This document shows positions 34,739 to 43,072 of a stretch of 61,887 bases of DNA, in pieces. The position numbers and the translations under genes were made by a program. Source of the DNA: an uncultured Dehalococcoidia bacterium (GTDB lineage Bacteria > Chloroflexota > Dehalococcoidia > Lucifugimonadales > Lucifugimonadaceae). The notes beneath the pieces were generated by a model. It was not told the DNA's origin. It saw only the letters and a list, made by a program, of their open reading frames with translations, and did no database searches. How positions within the stretch are numbered: position 1 is the first letter of the stretch; the number at the start of each line of letters is the position of its first letter. The stretch covers positions 1-61,887 of the forward strand of contig CAJWWK010000007.1 of assembly GCA_913048295.1 (NCBI GenBank). Direction: 5' to 3'.

Positions 34739-35518
34739 GTGGCAAAAAAACTGAATCTGCTGGTGACCGGTCTCAGCGGCGTGGTCGGCCAGGCGCTCAA
34801 GCCGGTGCTTGAAGAGCGCTATAACGTCAGCGCCCTCTCCCGCAGCGGTGTAGACGGCCTGCCGGACGGACAGGTGTTAAAAGCAAACATAGCCGAGTTC
34901 GATTCGATTCGACCTGCCTTCGAGGGCGTCGATTGCGTGTTGAACCTTGCTGCCGATGGTGGAATGAGCAGTGCCGACGGCATGGATGGCGGCTGGGACA
35001 CGATGCTGGAGAACAACATCGTTGGGGCATACAACGTTCTGGAAGCGGCCAGGCAGGCGGGGGTCTCGCGTGTGATCCTCGCCAGTTCAGGGGCTACGGT
35101 GAACGGTTATGAGCGCGAGGAGCCATACAGTCGGCTCGTGGCGACCGGGCCTGAAGACATCCCCGAGTCGTGGAAGATGATCGACGAGTTCGCCGAACCG
35201 AAACCGGTGAGCATTTACGGTGTTACAAAGCTGTTTGGCGAGGACCTTGGCCGATACTTTGCGCTTACGACTCCGTTATCGGTTATCAACTTGCGGATCA
35301 GTAGCTGCGGCCCTGACGATGTCCCGGGGGCAGGCCGCGGGCAGGCCAACTGGGTGAGTCACCGGGACCTGCAGCAGCTGGCAATCAAGTGCATCGAAGC
35401 ACCGGCCGATCTGAAGTTTGACATTTTCTGGGCGACATCCAATAACAAGCGCGGATATCGCGACAACAGTCACGCGAAAGAAGTCCTCGGCTACGCGCCG
35501 CAGGATGGCGTGAGGTAG
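34739..35518 (+). CDS. NAD-dependent epimerase/dehydratase family protein (uronate dehydrogenase-like)
   Basis: A 259-residue extended SDR. The N-terminal NAD motif is TGLSGVVGQ (about 10-18). The catalytic Tyr and Lys are in SIYGVTKLFGE, and the middle section VNLAADGG and ILASSGATVNGY fits the family. The GTG start at 34739 has GGAG 11 nt upstream. The short length and the RISSCGPDD segment resemble uronate dehydrogenases, which oxidise uronic acids to lactones. That would fit the enolase-superfamily enzyme ending 22 bp away on the opposite strand. Function beyond the family is inferred. Confidence 0.85.
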   Translation: MAKKLNLLVTGLSGVVGQALKPVLEERYNVSALSRSGVDGLPDGQVLKANIAEFDSIRPAFEGVDCVLNLAADGGMSSADGMDGGWDTMLENNIVGAYNVLEAARQAGVSRVILASSGATVNGYEREEPYSRLVATGPEDIPESWKMIDEFAEPKPVSIYGVTKLFGEDLGRYFALTTPLSVINLRISSCGPDDVPGAGRGQANWVSHRDLQQLAIKCIEAPADLKFDIFWATSNNKRGYRDNSHAKEVLGYAPQDGVR

Positions 35519-35539
35519 ACGCCTGAATTGGAGCGGAAC

Positions 35540-36703
35540 TCACCAGTTCGTGACTGAACCGTCCCGACGGTGCAGCATTGTGCTTATGAAGTTATCGGCG
35601 TGCATCGGGCTGTTTGCTATCGCATCTTCATCGACATCTACGCCAAGGCCCGGTCTATCAGGAACTTCCATCCTGCCGCCAACGGCCCTGAACTGTCCCG
35701 GATACAACTCGTCGTGTTGTACTTCGATCTCTTCGGAGCGCTGGAACATTTCGAGCCATGCGAAGTTGGGTGTTGCCATCGCCAGATGCGCGGTTGCCGC
35801 GGTGTTGATGGGACCCAGCGGATTGTGCGGCATCAGGTCGATGTAGTGTGTTTCGGCCCAGCCGGCAACTTTCTGGGCCTCCGTGTACCCACCAACGATT
35901 CCCAGGTCGACCCGGGCAAAGTTTGTCAGACCTCGCTCGATGTATGGAGCGAACTGCCACTTGGATGAAAACTCCTCGCCGACCGCAAACGGCATCGGGG
36001 TCATGGCACGAAGGGTTTCGTACGCTTCCGGGCTTTCGTCCCTGATTGGCTCTTCGACAAAATCGAGTGTGCCTTCAGGCATCTTCTGGCAGAACGAAGC
36101 GGCTTCGGCGACACTGAGCCTGTGGTGGTAGTCGATGCCAATCACGACCTCTTCTCCAAGCGTTTCCCGCGCTTTTGTGAGCCATTTCGCGTTGTCGGCG
36201 ATATCGGGGCGGGGTTCGAAAGTCGCGTCGTCATAGCCTTCGACTCCCCCGTGCACCGAAAGTCTCATGCATTCCCAGCCGTCGGCAACCAGTGCCTGGG
36301 CTTTCTCGATCATCTCTTCGCCGGTCTTCGCTCCCGTGGTAGCGAAGCACTGGACCCAGTCGCGCTGGCGTCCGCCAAGCAGCTGGTAGATAGGGACACC
36401 GAGTTTTTTGCCGATGATGTCGTGGAGTGCGATATCGATGGCCGACATGGCTGCCGTGACTACGCGGCCGCCCTCAAAGTAGGCGCTGCGGTACATTTCC
36501 TGCCACATGCGACCGACCTGCATGGGGTCTTTGCCAATCAGCCACTGGCTGAAGTGCTCTGTGACGCCCTTCACGCCAAGCTCTCGCCACGAGGTCCCGC
36601 CTTCGCCCCAGCCATAGATTCCTTCGTCGGTTTCAATTTTCACCAGGAAAACGTTCCTCCATACTGACCATGCGGGGTACGGCTTAATGGCGGTGATTTT
36701 CAT
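35540..36703 (-). CDS. Enolase-superfamily dehydratase, galactonate dehydratase-like
   Basis: A 387-residue enolase-superfamily enzyme. Metal ligands are Asp191 (GIDYHHR), Glu217 (FVEEP) and Glu243 (AVGEE); His193 is the base next to the first ligand, and His293 (MPHNPLGPI) the acid. This D-x-H plus H-N-P-L-G-P pattern is that of D-galactonate and related aldonate dehydratases. The strand-2 position that often carries Lys is Arg147 (CMRLSV). I chose the ATG at 36703, with GGAG about 10 nt upstream. It is convergent with the uronate-dehydrogenase-like gene. It likely makes a 2-keto-3-deoxy acid from an aldonate. Confidence 0.9.
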   Translation of the reverse strand: MKITAIKPYPAWSVWRNVFLVKIETDEGIYGWGEGGTSWRELGVKGVTEHFSQWLIGKDPMQVGRMWQEMYRSAYFEGGRVVTAAMSAIDIALHDIIGKKLGVPIYQLLGGRQRDWVQCFATTGAKTGEEMIEKAQALVADGWECMRLSVHGGVEGYDDATFEPRPDIADNAKWLTKARETLGEEVVIGIDYHHRLSVAEAASFCQKMPEGTLDFVEEPIRDESPEAYETLRAMTPMPFAVGEEFSSKWQFAPYIERGLTNFARVDLGIVGGYTEAQKVAGWAETHYIDLMPHNPLGPINTAATAHLAMATPNFAWLEMFQRSEEIEVQHDELYPGQFRAVGGRMEVPDRPGLGVDVDEDAIANSPMHADNFISTMLHRRDGSVTNW

Positions 36704-36889
36704 TGGAGGTGGCTCCGTGCGGGCTTGGTGGTGGCAGCAGACATCTCGGCGGCCCTGCTGCGGCCGCATCTTACGCCCTCGAAATGTGATCTGCATCGAC
36801 CTTCACGTCTTCGAACCGGGTACCGAAAACGTGTTTTCATTCAGGGTGTGGCAACAGCGGCATCACCCCCGCTCAGCTACTCTCGTCTG

Positions 36890-37450
36890 ATGAACAAAAC
36901 CCTGATTTCAATCATCGCGCTTACCACACTGCTTTCCGTCTTCGCTATCGCCTGTGGATCGAATTCAGGTGACGGCCCGCATGAAGCCGACCTGCTTCGG
37001 AAGATCACTGCTTCCGATCGCATATTCACCGCGGAAGATTTTCTCGCAATCGGAATGAAAAAATCGAAAGAATATGACGTTACCGGCCTGACGGGTGCGA
37101 CTTCGGCCATCTACGGGTTCTGGAAACCGGGTGGTGGAGAATCGGTAGAGTACGAAATACGGTTCTACCCGTCGCACGACGAAGCAGTCTCGAACGGTAC
37201 GAGCTTTGCCGATGAGGTCACGGGGCCAGACGGTGCGGTAGCCAGCGACGATGTCACTTGGAAAGAGGGGACGCGCGACCGGCGGACTTCGGGTTTCACC
37301 ATCGGCGGTGGCGGGGGGAGTCTGGCGGTGAAATATGGCGACTACATTATCCACTCAAACGTGTTAATTCTGTGCCAGGGGCGCGACAGCGCGCAATCGC
37401 TTGACCGTTGCTGGGCGCTGATAAACGGGGCGCTTGGGATCGGCGAGTAG
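36890..37450 (+). CDS. Predicted lipoprotein of unknown function
   Basis: A 186-residue protein from the ATG at 36890. It begins with a signal sequence (NKTLISIIALTTLLSVF) ending at a lipobox-like AIAC, so Cys22 would be lipidated. The mature part is polar, about 165 residues, with Gly-rich segment TIGGGGGSLAV and no family that I recognise. The C-terminal segment LILCQGRDSAQSLDRC has two Cys that could pair outside the membrane. The longer upstream open frame overlaps the divergent dehydratase and is unlikely to be translated. Confidence 0.7.
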   Translation: MNKTLISIIALTTLLSVFAIACGSNSGDGPHEADLLRKITASDRIFTAEDFLAIGMKKSKEYDVTGLTGATSAIYGFWKPGGGESVEYEIRFYPSHDEAVSNGTSFADEVTGPDGAVASDDVTWKEGTRDRRTSGFTIGGGGGSLAVKYGDYIIHSNVLILCQGRDSAQSLDRCWALINGALGIGE

Positions 37451-37625
37451 CATTATTCCGGGCGACAGTGCACGCGAAATGACGAAACATGAATATCCAC
37501 CGTGCTGGCGCAAGTTACTCCGCGGCGCGGTGTAAAGACGTTTGTTGGTACAGAATTGTTCAGTGTCGTGCGCCAGAGGAAGGGAAATACCGCGGTGGTC
37601 GTTCGGATGTTTTGGTTCCGGCCCG

Positions 37626-38288
37626 CTATTTCGCAGCATCCCGCACTTTTGCCGCCTGTTCCCTGATCGATTCGGCCCTTTCGGCGAGGAGCGCGCTCGA
37701 AGCCGACAGAACAGAGACCGGATTTGAGGCGATAAAACTGTCGGTCTCCTCGTCCCACGAGAACAGTTCCGATGCGATCTGCACCCCGTTCTTCACCCCG
37801 GTGATTTCGTGCACGCTATCGATGCGCCGCCAGTAACTTTCCATATCCTCACCGAATCTGAGGATGTGCACGACAAACTGGATCGTCGAGGCGTCGGCAT
37901 CGGAGACCTCGTTCTCGACACAGATCTGCCGGAAGACATCGTCGACTCCATCGGCATGCATCGTCGTCGCCAGCGAAAAACCTGTGTTCAACGTCGTAAA
38001 CAGGACTCGGACTGGCTCACCCCAGATGTAGCGAACTGGACGATGGTCGCTGATCTCCCCGACTTCCAGGTACCCCCCATCGGGTGACTTCGCGTACTCG
38101 TTCATTTCATCAACCTCGCCGTTCATTTCATGTATCGGTGTTCCGACTGGCACGTGATCGAGCATTGCGAAAAGCACCGTGCTTTTGCCGGCATTTTGCG
38201 GTCCGGCAGCTGAAACGAATGACCGTTTTTCTTCGGCGATCGCCCACAGTAGCGCCGCCATATGTTCGTCCATCGTGTTGTTGGCCAC
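37626..38288 (-). CDS. Short secretion/pilus-type ATPase (CpaF/VirB11/PilT-like), solitary
   Basis: A 220-residue P-loop ATPase. Walker A is GPQNAGKST (29-37). An Asp-box-like EVGEI and the His-box TTMHADG fit the type II/IV secretion ATPase core, but the protein is about half the usual length and lacks the N-terminal domain. No pilin, TadB/C or other secretion gene is nearby. The annotated start is a GTG at 38288 without ribosome site. The same frame extends upstream with family-like IPEITLVDLVA to an ATC at 38315, which has AGGAG 6 nt before it. Role unknown. Confidence 0.75.
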   Translation of the reverse strand: MANNTMDEHMAALLWAIAEEKRSFVSAAGPQNAGKSTVLFAMLDHVPVGTPIHEMNGEVDEMNEYAKSPDGGYLEVGEISDHRPVRYIWGEPVRVLFTTLNTGFSLATTMHADGVDDVFRQICVENEVSDADASTIQFVVHILRFGEDMESYWRRIDSVHEITGVKNGVQIASELFSWDEETDSFIASNPVSVLSASSALLAERAESIREQAAKVRDAAK

Positions 38289-38384
38289 GAGGTCGACAAG
38301 GGTTATTTCAGGGATAAGTCACTCCTATGCGGTGAGTATTTGGGGGTTTTCGGGGGAATAACGGTCGGTATTTCGCCAGAGTGA

Positions 38385-39212
38385 TCAGGGGCTGGCCCCG
38401 TGCATATTGACCCACAATTTAGCGAGGACGATACACTGCATGAACTCGACACCATCGTGCTGCTTGATGTGCTGTATGAGCCTGTCGAGTGCCTCGAGTC
38501 GAGCGAATCTACCGGTCGTGTGGGGGTGCATTGTCAGCATAAACGCCCGGCCCTCCCGGTACGCCCCATCGAACTCCCACTGCCAGGCGGTGAGCACGTC
38601 GTTCGGCGTTGACATCGTTGCGGTCCGACCGGCAACGGGCATGTAGGTGTAGTAGGGGGCGTCATCAAGCGACCAGTGGACGGGCAGTTCAACGATACGC
38701 CTGTCTTTTTCGCCGACGTAATACGGGATGTCATCGCCCATCAGGCTCGAATCGTAGACGAACCCGCGATCATGAAGAAGCTGGAGTGAGTTTGCCGAAA
38801 GTTCCCATGATGGAGAACGGTATCCCTGCGGTCTTTCGCCTGTGATCGATTCGAGAATGTCGGAAGCATGGTCGAGGATTTGTCCTTCATCTTCATCAGG
38901 TTCCAGCGATGAAGGCGGTTCGTGCAGGTAGCCGTGGTGCGCTACTTCGTGCCCGCGTTCCCCGATGTTTTTCAGCAGTTCACGATTGCGCTCGGCCACC
39001 CATCCGGGAATGAAAAATGTGGCCGATATATCGTGTCTATCGAGCAGTTCGAGAATCCTGGGCGTGCCGGTTCTTGGGCCGAATTCGCCCATTGAGATCG
39101 CGCTGGGATGGTCGGCGAGCTCGGGGTTTCGGCGCAGGGTTGCCGACGGGCCGTCGATGTCGAAAGTCAGCGTTACAACGCACCGGGTTTTACCGCCCCA
39201 GAGAGAAGTCAA
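38385..39212 (-). CDS. Polysaccharide deacetylase (NodB-like, CE4)
   Basis: A 275-residue NodB-homology protein. The catalytic base and metal Asp are Asp18 and Asp20 (LTFDID). The metal-binding H-x3-H is His93-His97 in AHHGYLHEPP. The later RSPSWELS and the His of LTMHPH complete motifs 3 to 5. It has no signal peptide, so it belongs with the cytoplasmic PuuE-like and cyclic-imidase-like branch rather than with peptidoglycan deacetylases. It lies 33 bp downstream of the selenoprotein gene on the same strand, so they are probably co-transcribed. The TTG start at 39212 is the only clear one. Confidence 0.87.
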   Translation of the reverse strand: MTSLWGGKTRCVVTLTFDIDGPSATLRRNPELADHPSAISMGEFGPRTGTPRILELLDRHDISATFFIPGWVAERNRELLKNIGERGHEVAHHGYLHEPPSSLEPDEDEGQILDHASDILESITGERPQGYRSPSWELSANSLQLLHDRGFVYDSSLMGDDIPYYVGEKDRRIVELPVHWSLDDAPYYTYMPVAGRTATMSTPNDVLTAWQWEFDGAYREGRAFMLTMHPHTTGRFARLEALDRLIQHIKQHDGVEFMQCIVLAKLWVNMHGASP

Positions 39213-39245
39213 TGCTGCTCTCGACTTCCTGCTTGATCCACCGGA

Positions 39246-39944
39246 TTACTGGCCGTGTTCGATCTGTTCACGCTGCCAGGAGTAGTCGACCTTGCCGGCA
39301 TAGAACTTATCGGGGTTTTCGATTGCCCACAGCTGTTTTCGCATGTTCCAGTTTTCCGGGTCCAGAGCGATACCCGCTCGCCACACCGAGCGCGCCTGCA
39401 CGATCTCGCCTGACTGGTAATGGGCCAGTCCCCTCTCAAAGTGGTCAGAAGCCGGGCCATCGAACGTGGCCTGTGAGAGTTTCAATACCTGACCACCGGA
39501 AATGAACGCGAAAACAAGGCCCGCGGTCTCATCTTTTTTGATATCGAACCCACCGTATTGCTGAAACTGCAATTTCCCTTCTTCGTCTACGAAAATACCG
39601 TTCGGGATGGCGCGATAGCCGAAAATCCTGGCCAGCGAATTTTCTTCGTCCACTACGGTCACGAACTCGGCCCCGGCCTGTTCATGGTAGGGCCGCGCTT
39701 TATCGGGGCCTTGAAGATCGACGGCAACCGAAAGAATGTCGCCATTATTCGACCTGATGTCTGCGTACATCTGCTGCCACACGGGCAGCTGTTCACGACA
39801 CGCTCACCATGATGCCCAGAAGAATATGACCAGCCGCTTGCCCCGGTAGTCGGATGGTCTGACCATCTCACCGGTTACCGAACGCAGTTGAAAATCTGGA
39901 ATCTGGGTCCCTTCGGACACGCTGGCAGGTATCCTCGCCGGCAT
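39246..39944 (-). CDS. Thioredoxin-like (TlpA/redoxin-type) selenoprotein, in-frame UGA at 39806-39804
   Basis: Read through the TGA this is a 232-residue protein. The ATG at 39944 has GGGGGA 7 nt upstream. Residues 12-46 are a textbook redoxin start (PDFQL, then YRGKRLVIFFWASW). Residue 47 is the UGA, followed by Ala48, Cys49 and REQLP. Thioredoxin-like proteins have W-C-x-x-C-R here, so UGA stands for the first Cys as Sec, with one spacer residue fewer (U-x-C). After it come the rest of the fold (IPNGIFVDEEGK with the cis-Pro) and a TPR-like C-terminal helix pair (HFERGLAHYQSGEI). Without recoding only a 46-residue stub would be made. A hairpin fits a SECIS. It is probably a thiol/disulfide or peroxide reductase; a cytoplasmic location is inferred. 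Confidence 0.82.
39773..39789 (-). promoter_or_regulatory. Candidate bacterial SECIS hairpin for the thioredoxin-like selenoprotein
   Basis: GCTGCC (39789-39784) pairs with GGCAGC (39778-39773) around loop CGTGT. The stem begins 14 nt after the UGA and the loop 20 nt after it, with G at the second loop base. These are the expected properties of bacterial SECIS elements. The bases are also coding, as they must be in bacteria. SelB recognition is inferred. Confidence 0.7.
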
Positions 39945-40104
39945 CAAACTTCCCCCACGTTTTACAGCTCGTCTCCGGACGGCGTCGCGCCCATCGGGCC
40001 GTGACGAGGCACATCGTACGCCTTAATTGGGGGTAAAAATCTTGTATTGGTCTCTTGCTTCCGGTCGTATTCCGAAACTGACTTCCTGCAAGAATGTATT
40101 TGGG

Positions 40105-40121
40105 CCAGGCAATGCGCCTGG
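40105..40121. terminator. Short hairpin after the MFS gene
   Basis: CCAGGC and GCCTGG flank AATGC, a 6-bp perfect stem 14 bp beyond the stop of the MFS exporter (minus strand). There is no T-run, so it is at best a weak terminator. Confidence 0.3.
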
Positions 40122-40134
40122 TGATCCGCGCCCG

Positions 40135-41469
40135 TTACGAGTGACGGCGGAGAGTGGACGAGCCGAGCATCAGCACAGCCGTGGCTACGAGAAGAATGAG
40201 GCCCACTATTACCAGGGTCGTCTGGGCACCCAGAGTGTCGACGGCATACCCCATGGGCAGCGCCCCGAGAGGCATCAGCCCGTAACTCATCATGTTCAGG
40301 CTCATAACCCTGGCCCTGAAAGCGTCGTCGGTGGCCTCGATGACGAGGGATTCACCGAGTGTCATTCGAACCGCGCCAGCAAAACCTATTCCGACCATGA
40401 CCGCCAGTCCCACGATATAGCTGCCCGATACCGCCAGCAGGAGCATAGCGACACCGGACCCACCGATACCGAGGACGACTATGATCGGTCCTCTACGGTG
40501 GCCTGCCCGGAGGTTGGCGGTGAGTACAGTCGCAAGGAGGCCACCAACCCCCATCGCTGCCATAAGCCAACCGATTTCGGCGGCGTCGATGTCGTACAAC
40601 CTTCGCGTAAACACTGGAATCTGCATTCGGAACGGCATTGCGAGTAGTGCGGAGGTCAGGCCGGAAATCAGGAGAATGAACACAAGTCGGTTCCGGCAGG
40701 TGTATTGCATTCCTTCTTTGATGTCTGAAAAAACGTTCTTTTTGACCCTGTTCAAATCAGGCATGAACTTCGGGAGCCGAGAGGTGAATAAAACTGCAAG
40801 CACCGACATCCCCGCGACGGCAAAATAGACCGCCTCAGGCCCGGCAACAAGGTAGAGAACCCCCGCGATACCCGGGGCTATGATCGTCATGATCCCCATT
40901 CCGGCAGCGTTCAGTGCCACTGCGTTCGTAATGTTTTCCTTGCCCACCATACCCGGCAGTATCGCCTGCCGCGCCGGCATCTGGAAAGCGAAAGTCACGC
41001 CCTGCAACATTGAGCCGAAGAAGAGGTGCACCCAGTGGATCGAATCGGTTGCGATGAGGACCGCTATCACCAGCGCGAGTACTGCGGCGCCAGCCTGTGA
41101 TATCTGGATTACCAGCCTACGCTCCAAACGATCTCCCGCGACCCCACCGAACAGCGACATCATTAGTATGGTGGGTGCAAAGCCCATGGCGACGAGTCCG
41201 GTGATGAAAGCACTTCCTGTGAGATCGTCGACGAACACCGTCTGGGCGATGGCCTGCATCTGGAATCCGCCCATTCCCAGCATCGATCCAGCCCACAAGT
41301 ATCGATAACCGGGGTGTTTTAGCGATTCGAAGGTGTGCGATATATCGAAGACCGCGCGAGCACGGGTGCCGGTTGGGGTTTTCGGAGTGTCAGAGGTAGA
41401 CGACGCGGCGATTGGATTTGAGCGCGTTTGCGGGCTGTCGCCTGTGCTGGTCGAGTGCTCTTTCGCCAT
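40135..41469 (-). CDS. MFS transporter (drug/siderophore exporter type)
   Basis: A 444-residue major facilitator protein. A polar Ser/Thr/Pro-rich N-terminal tail (about 40 residues) precedes roughly twelve membrane helices. The loop 2-3 motif GVAGDRLERR is the MFS motif A, and the central loop lies near residues 240-260. The pattern matches the MFS_3/EntS-like group that exports small molecules using the proton gradient. No substrate-determining neighbour is visible. It is divergent from the DUF1800 operon. The ATG at 41469 is chosen; GGAG is very close to it. Confidence 0.9.
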   Translation of the reverse strand: MAKEHSTSTGDSPQTRSNPIAASSTSDTPKTPTGTRARAVFDISHTFESLKHPGYRYLWAGSMLGMGGFQMQAIAQTVFVDDLTGSAFITGLVAMGFAPTILMMSLFGGVAGDRLERRLVIQISQAGAAVLALVIAVLIATDSIHWVHLFFGSMLQGVTFAFQMPARQAILPGMVGKENITNAVALNAAGMGIMTIIAPGIAGVLYLVAGPEAVYFAVAGMSVLAVLFTSRLPKFMPDLNRVKKNVFSDIKEGMQYTCRNRLVFILLISGLTSALLAMPFRMQIPVFTRRLYDIDAAEIGWLMAAMGVGGLLATVLTANLRAGHRRGPIIVVLGIGGSGVAMLLLAVSGSYIVGLAVMVGIGFAGAVRMTLGESLVIEATDDAFRARVMSLNMMSYGLMPLGALPMGYAVDTLGAQTTLVIVGLILLVATAVLMLGSSTLRRHS

Positions 41470-41620
41470 TTCTCCATCATAGACCTCGTGTGCGTGTTCG
41501 AACCTACGCTCGCCAACAACAAGTGTTTACCAGTGCGTTGCGCAGGAGCGACGACCAATCCTGTCCGCACCTTTACCAGTCGAGGGTGTATGTATAGTAT
41601 CCGGCCAGGGGGTATCAGAA

Positions 41621-43069
41621 ATGACAACAGTCCAAGCGCGCGCCGACTACCCGCTGGTCGCCCACCTGCTTCGCCGTGCGGGTTTTGGTGGCACTTCCGA
41701 AGAACTGCATGACCTGGCCAGCGTCGATTACGAAGTGGCGGTCGACAGGCTGCTTGACGCCGTGGATACCACTTCACTGCCCGACGACCTAATCCGGCGT
41801 TATCACATCGACCAGTCAGACCTACGCACTCTCCCTAGCGCGGGTTCTTACTGGATAGGCAGGATGGTCACCACAGATGCTCCGTTCGTCGAGAAAGTGG
41901 CGCTCTTCTGGCACCGGGTGTTCGCAACCGCGCAAACAAAGCTCATCCAAGGCAAGGTGATGAGCACACAGATCGAGATGTTTCGCGAATACGGACTCGG
42001 CAGCTTCCGCGACATGCTCGTCCAACTCTCCAAAAACCCGGCGATGATCCTCTTCCTGGACAATCAGGACAATCACCGGGATGCCATCAATGAGAACTAC
42101 GGGCGAGAGATTTTAGAACTGTTCTCGATGGGCGTTGGCAACTACACCGAGGAAGACGTGAAAGAGTGTGCCCGGGCGTTTACCGGCTGGACGGTTGCCA
42201 ACACGGACTACATGGCCCTGAAGATGCGCAATAACACGATGCGACCCTATGGCTACATTGCCTGGCAGTTCAAGTACGACGAGTCGGACCACGACGATGG
42301 CGAGAAGACGTTTCTTGGCAAAACCGGAAACTTTACCGGCGAGGACGTGATCGACATTATCTGCGAGCAGCCGGACACGGCCGCGTTCGTGGCGCGCCAT
42401 ATGTACCACTACTTTGTGGCTGACGAATTGCCAGTTCCACAGTGGCCGCATTTCCCACCGAAAGACCCCGAAGCGATCAGGGTAATGACTGACGCCTACT
42501 TCGAGTCCGGGTACAGCATCAAGGCGATGCTCAGGGCCCTGTTTCTTTCGGAATCGTTCAAGGCTGAGGCTTCAAGATATGCCCGGGTTAAGAGTCCTGT
42601 GGAACTTGTTGTGGGGACGTTGCGGTTGGCCGGCGGTTACGAGCGGCCGGGAGCAGATGTTTACCGGGCGACGGCTGCGAGCGGATTTATGGGTCAGGCC
42701 TTGCTCGCTCCGCCCAGTGTCGAAGGCTGGATGGGCGGCAGCGACTGGATATCGACCGGCACGATGGTGCAGCGCGTGAATTTCGCAAGCGGGGTCGTCG
42801 GTGATCTCGAACGACCTGGCATTCGGGAACTCGTCAACGAAATTAAGGCTCAAGCCGGTCAAGATGCGACTCCGGAAGCGCTGGTCGATTCGTGCCTGAA
42901 ACTACTGGGGCGACTCGACGTGTCGGACGAGACACGGTCCGGGCTGGTGGCTTTCGCTGGCCACGGGGAATCGTCAGAATCCGCATCCCCCGATGACTCT
43001 GACAAGGATCACCAGATCGTCTCCATATTGCAGTTGATTGTTGCTACACGCGAGTATCAGCTTGTGTAA
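41621..43069 (+). CDS. DUF1800 family protein
   Basis: A 482-residue DUF1800 protein. The N terminus HLLRRAGFGGT, the middle FWHRVFAT and the segment NENYGREILELFSMGVGNYTEEDVKE are diagnostic. C-terminal LLAPPSVEGWMGGSDWIS is also conserved. DUF1800 proteins are found with DUF1501 proteins in many marine bacteria and are of unknown function; a role at the surface or in degradation has been suggested by context only. No signal peptide is visible here. The stop lies 3 bp before the next ATG, so an operon with the NHL and DUF1501 genes is very likely. Confidence 0.92.
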   Translation: MTTVQARADYPLVAHLLRRAGFGGTSEELHDLASVDYEVAVDRLLDAVDTTSLPDDLIRRYHIDQSDLRTLPSAGSYWIGRMVTTDAPFVEKVALFWHRVFATAQTKLIQGKVMSTQIEMFREYGLGSFRDMLVQLSKNPAMILFLDNQDNHRDAINENYGREILELFSMGVGNYTEEDVKECARAFTGWTVANTDYMALKMRNNTMRPYGYIAWQFKYDESDHDDGEKTFLGKTGNFTGEDVIDIICEQPDTAAFVARHMYHYFVADELPVPQWPHFPPKDPEAIRVMTDAYFESGYSIKAMLRALFLSESFKAEASRYARVKSPVELVVGTLRLAGGYERPGADVYRATAASGFMGQALLAPPSVEGWMGGSDWISTGTMVQRVNFASGVVGDLERPGIRELVNEIKAQAGQDATPEALVDSCLKLLGRLDVSDETRSGLVAFAGHGESSESASPDDSDKDHQIVSILQLIVATREYQLV

Positions 43070-43072
43070 ACC

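Noticed and set aside
39804-39806. Whole-genome UGA reassignment (code 4 or 25) instead of selenocysteine
   Set aside because: Many genes here end in TGA, for example those ending at 905, 9916, 10375, 15272 and 44086.
40027-40647. 206-codon plus-strand frame
   Set aside because: Antisense to the MFS exporter C terminus; Arg/Pro/His-rich, no family.
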